This document shows, in pieces, positions 62,401-64,000 of a stretch of 64,000 bases of DNA (position 1 is the stretch's first letter; the number at the start of each line of letters is the position of its first letter). This DNA comes from Planctomycetota bacterium (GTDB lineage Bacteria > Planctomycetota > UBA1135 > GCA-002686595): assembly GCA_016795245.1 (NCBI GenBank), contig JAEUIA010000003.1:62001-126000 (forward strand), in the 5' to 3' direction. The notes beneath the pieces were generated by a model. That model did no database searches and was not told the DNA's origin. It saw only the letters and a list, made by a program, of their open reading frames with translations. Both the position numbers and the translations under genes were made by a program.

Positions 62401-62538
62401 AAGGTGTTCCTGTCCGACCTCGGGCATTTGAGCGGCCTGTACCGCGCGGCTTCCGTATTCGGGTTGGGTCTCTCGCTGCTCGCGGTGTCCTTGCTCTACC
62501 AGCGCTTCGTCTTCCGCCGCCCCACGTCGCCGAGTTGA
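59479..62538 (+). CDS. DUF2339 family polytopic membrane protein
   Basis: The protein has 1019 aa from a GTG at 59479. One N-terminal transmembrane helix is followed by a coiled-coil segment, then a Pro/Ala-rich linker (residues about 60-150), then over 25 transmembrane segments. The block RIEWERWLGVRGAAVLGGVVVAIAGLLFLQYS followed by GPMRVKIGAVIGLLGFAG is the hallmark of DUF2339. The function of the family is unknown. Downstream is an aldo/keto reductase on the same strand. Confidence 0.9.
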   Translation: MNWEALLALLVVGFFAGGLALVIVVIVSLRSLSRRVDALEHARKAAEIAASTARQAPLDPGLAPPPPAHQTTMPTAPLATTPPPPPAQPAPDAPPQTASAAPSLPQPARSPAKIPSARVEEDWSDGEPRAQSPAAASADATHATSATAEHVSPPPVRIPDPPPRIEWERWLGVRGAAVLGGVVVAIAGLLFLQYSIEHNLITGPMRVKIGAVIGLLGFAGAVPLRKRGYVAVANAITGAGAALLYAVAWAAHVLYGMIGFPAAFVAMVAVTAACALFAARHGSLVIAVLGLVGGFATPIALSSGADRPVALFGYVLLIDLAFLFVAEKRRWPSLGLLALAGTFVVQALWVLVRMDSGGLPIALISLGVFALFFAAFIARFETGEKKRWNTTQIGAVILPFVFAVYFAQHHDLGAHVWPLAALAVVLSIAAAWMARTRELAWLSVGSASGGVALALTWTANRVFMMSRAEALELVVCGFVLVLTHVVVSELAARAQRSAEHTQGARGGAIVSAIGFQFVAVFAAGRPYEVEPWLWLGLSLALALAAFRQAALGARPWIPLVASTLTGVTAFVWVAKHGASELMPDPVMWCGALGLSGALILATAWSVRRLGSQLPFWGVGGFVVPAVFGLLTLGDRFMDSIAVHVALIVVLGIQVAFAATAARASALFIVGLATTCIALVLTGTEARRIAPTDSFPVVFACVLAASVIFAAWPAARSAPWAARTGTWRSAAFSTLPFFFLVRALFEARWPGSPVFYLPFGFELLTGAVAYSLFNQRASEDRAQRIGRIWFSCAAILFAAMIVPLEVDREPLAITLALFGAGVAAIHTRIDARPLAWVAAGALVVAFMILDLGRIWGVFPHSDVRVWNWVAYTHLLPGIAAIVATTFLRRAGGGVPATTAGICAILFVFAWINLEIANAFASEARFTLQFGHTPARGLTVSIAWAIYALVLLALGVSKQRGALRWASLVLMLCTIGKVFLSDLGHLSGLYRAASVFGLGLSLLAVSLLYQRFVFRRPTSPS

Positions 62539-62546
62539 GTTCACAG

Positions 62547-63611
62547 ATGCGCCACAGAAGTCTAGGTCGCAGCGAGTTGCAGGTGCCTGTCGTCGTCTTC
62601 GGCGCGTGGGCGATCGGCGGGTGGTACTGGGGCGGTAGCGACGACGATCAGGCTGTGCGTGCAATTCACGCGGCCATCGATCACGGCATGAATGCGATCG
62701 ATACGGCTCCGGTCTACGGATTCGGTCGCTCCGAAGAAGTTGTCGGCCGCGCGATCCGCGATCGGCGTGAGCGCGTGATCGTAATGACGAAGATCGGCTT
62801 GCGCTGGGACAAGGCGCGTGGCGAACCGTACTTCGAAACCGTCGACCAGGACGGCGTCAAGCGTTCCGTGTTTCGCCATGCCGGTGCCGCGTCGATCCAA
62901 GAGGAGGTCGAAGCGAGCCTCGCGCGCATGCAGATCGCGCACATCGATCTGATCCAGGTGCACTGGCCCGATCTTGCGACACCGGTGGCCGAAACGATGG
63001 GGGCGCTGCTCGAGTTGCGCGCGCAGGGCAAGGTCCGTGCGATCGGCGTGTCGAACTACACGGTGGCGATGATGCAGGAAGCGCGCGCTGCGCTGGGGCC
63101 GGTGCCGCTCGCGAGCGTTCAACCCAAGTACAACTTGCTCGCGCGTGAAGCGGAGAAGGAGCTCTTGCCCTATTGCGCGGCCGAGAACATCGGCGCGATC
63201 GTGTACTCGCCGCTAGAACAAGGCCTGTTGACCGGCCGCGTTACCGCGTCACGGACGTTCGCCGTGAACGACGGACGTCAAAAGCGCGCGACGTTCACGC
63301 CTGAGAATCGCGCGCTCGTGAATGCCTGTCTGGATCGTGTCGTGCGCCCCATCGCCGAGAAGCACTCCGCCACGATCGGCCAGATCGTCATCGCCTGGAC
63401 CGTGGCTCAACGCGGCGTGACGTCCGCGATCGTCGGCGCGCGCACGAGCGAACAGGCGATCGAAAACGCGCGCGCCGGCGCGATCGAACTCATTCCCGGT
63501 GAAAGGGCCGATATCCGCGCTGCATTCGCAGCCCTGCACCTCTCCGGCGCCCTGGCTCCACGCTCGCACTCGTTGTGGAAAGCGTTGGCGAAGAAGATCC
63601 TGGGCCGCTGA
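62547..63611 (+). CDS. Aldo/keto reductase
   Basis: The protein has 354 aa from the ATG at 62547, 8 bases after the DUF2339 stop. It has the (beta/alpha)8 fold: the catalytic Asp and Tyr in MNAIDTAPVYGFGRSEEVVG, Lys in VIVMTKIG, and His in LIQVHWPD. NADPH-binding is toward the C-terminus (AIVGARTSEQAIENA). The N-terminus MRHRSLGRSELQVPVVVFG is typical. The soluble substrate is unknown; C-terminal basic residues follow the domain. Confidence 0.92.
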   Translation: MRHRSLGRSELQVPVVVFGAWAIGGWYWGGSDDDQAVRAIHAAIDHGMNAIDTAPVYGFGRSEEVVGRAIRDRRERVIVMTKIGLRWDKARGEPYFETVDQDGVKRSVFRHAGAASIQEEVEASLARMQIAHIDLIQVHWPDLATPVAETMGALLELRAQGKVRAIGVSNYTVAMMQEARAALGPVPLASVQPKYNLLAREAEKELLPYCAAENIGAIVYSPLEQGLLTGRVTASRTFAVNDGRQKRATFTPENRALVNACLDRVVRPIAEKHSATIGQIVIAWTVAQRGVTSAIVGARTSEQAIENARAGAIELIPGERADIRAAFAALHLSGALAPRSHSLWKALAKKILGR

Positions 63612-64000
63612 TCAGCGGAAGAAGACGAACGTGATGATCAGCATGCACGGAATCAGGAGCATGATCGACCAGCCCATGTAACCGAAGAAGCTGGGCATCT
63701 TGATGCCGTTTTCTTCGGCGATCGCCTTGACCATGAAGTTCGGGCCGTTCCCGATGTACGTCATGGCGCCCATCATCACGGCGCCGCAGGAGATGGCCTT
63801 GAGGATCAGTGCATCGGACGGGACAGCAGCGAGGTATTCAGCGAGGTAGCGCGAGCCCTCGACACTGATGCCCGCTTGTCCGCACGCCACCGCTGCGAAC
63901 GTCAAATACGTGGGCGCGTTGTCGAGGAAGCCCGACAATCCGCCGGTGGCCCAGAAGTACTGCCACGGGTGCACCAGCCCGAGCTCGGCGCCGCGTGAGT
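63612..64000 (-). CDS. nhaD: NhaD-type sodium:proton antiporter, C-terminal part (5' end outside window)
   Basis: The frame is open to the window edge, so only about 129 C-terminal residues are visible. The motif FLDNAPTYLTFAAVACG and then AMTYIGNGPNFMVKAIAEENGIKMPSFFGY are characteristic of the NhaD / UIT3-type antiporters, including the helix-break motif with Asn-Ala-Pro. The end has a transmembrane helix (IMLLIPCMLIITFVFF). Only the 3' end is present; it is convergent with the aldo/keto reductase gene, with adjacent stop codons. Confidence 0.88.
   Translation of the reverse strand, partial: SRGAELGLVHPWQYFWATGGLSGFLDNAPTYLTFAAVACGQAGISVEGSRYLAEYLAAVPSDALILKAISCGAVMMGAMTYIGNGPNFMVKAIAEENGIKMPSFFGYMGWSIMLLIPCMLIITFVFFR

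Noticed and set aside
59629-62664. A 1011-codon antisense frame over the DUF2339 gene
   Set aside because: Its product is an Arg/Gln/Glu-rich low-complexity string typical of a shadow frame; the plus strand encodes a clear polytopic membrane protein.
1-64000. Genome-wide reassignment of TGA to Trp or Cys
   Set aside because: TGA terminates many well-formed genes here, including ATGA overlaps (ccsA/resB, the beta-barrel gene, copy B/C), so it is not generally a sense codon.
1-64000. CRISPR arrays, rRNA and tRNA genes
   Set aside because: No regularly spaced direct repeats, and no tRNA-like cloverleaf or rRNA sequence were recognised by eye in the intergenic gaps, most of which are under 300 bases.

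Overview
The window looks like a chromosomal stretch from a member of the Planctomycetota. The evidence is high GC with short intergenic gaps, many secreted or lipid-anchored proteins with lineage-typical unknown domains, two large surface proteins sharing a C-terminal domain (about FG-D/N-GLLC ... YYQVYYRDP ... W) that I associate with this phylum, and an N-domain rhomboid. TGA is the ordinary stop of many genes here. No rRNA, tRNA or CRISPR array was found.

Layout. 1-1765: a partial unknown gene and a LysM/L,D-transpeptidase. 1838-3395: a decayed IS3-family element. 3396-5600: a lower-GC islet with two small secreted-protein genes (one with HExxH) and a very long perfect palindrome. 5908-7044: yaeQ and a small lipoprotein. 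7052-22558 (mostly minus strand): a large extracellular-electron-transfer style cluster. It holds, in transcription order, a DUF1579 protein, a tandem-domain lipoprotein, ResB and CcsA (system II cytochrome c maturation), a DUF2959 lipoprotein, a membrane ferredoxin/FAD oxidoreductase, a 23-heme cytochrome, an outer-membrane beta-barrel, a 7-heme and an 11-heme cytochrome. That is 41 CxxCH sites, with stop/start overlaps coupling most of the core. 22661-33485: peptide uptake plus prolidase, a GNAT, an erythromycin-esterase-like protein, a nucleotide-transporter-like MFS protein, a rhomboid and a GH78 rhamnosidase. 33692-53909: a redoxin, FUN14, a methyltransferase, surface proteins, a GT-C/TPR protein, EAL-HDOD, a glycosyltransferase, PrmA, a DinG-type helicase and leucine dehydrogenase. 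53938-64000: an ECF sigma factor, two tandem redoxins, a cyanophycinase-like protein, a CPBP-like protein, DUF2339, an aldo/keto reductase and the C-terminus of an NhaD-type antiporter.

The main discovery candidate is a set of three exported thioredoxin-fold proteins (33692-34744 plus; 54683-55795 minus; 55792-56916 minus). In each, an in-frame TGA replaces exactly the first cysteine of the CxxC active site (U-G-P-C, U-G-P-C, U-P-P-C), and the frame continues through a normal redoxin domain. Stem-loops begin about 9 nt after the TGA in the tandem pair, one with a perfect 7-bp stem and one with a bulged U, resembling bacterial SECIS elements. I infer that all three are selenoproteins. As read naively they would be split into six broken ORFs. 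The Sec machinery genes are not in this window.

How the parts may work together (inference): the cytochrome cluster would carry electrons from the inner-membrane quinone/ferredoxin/NAD(P)H pool across the periplasm to the outer membrane. ResB/CcsA would attach its haems. System II needs a reducing thioredoxin-like protein for apocytochrome CxxCH cysteines, and the exported Sec-redoxins are plausible but unproven candidates.
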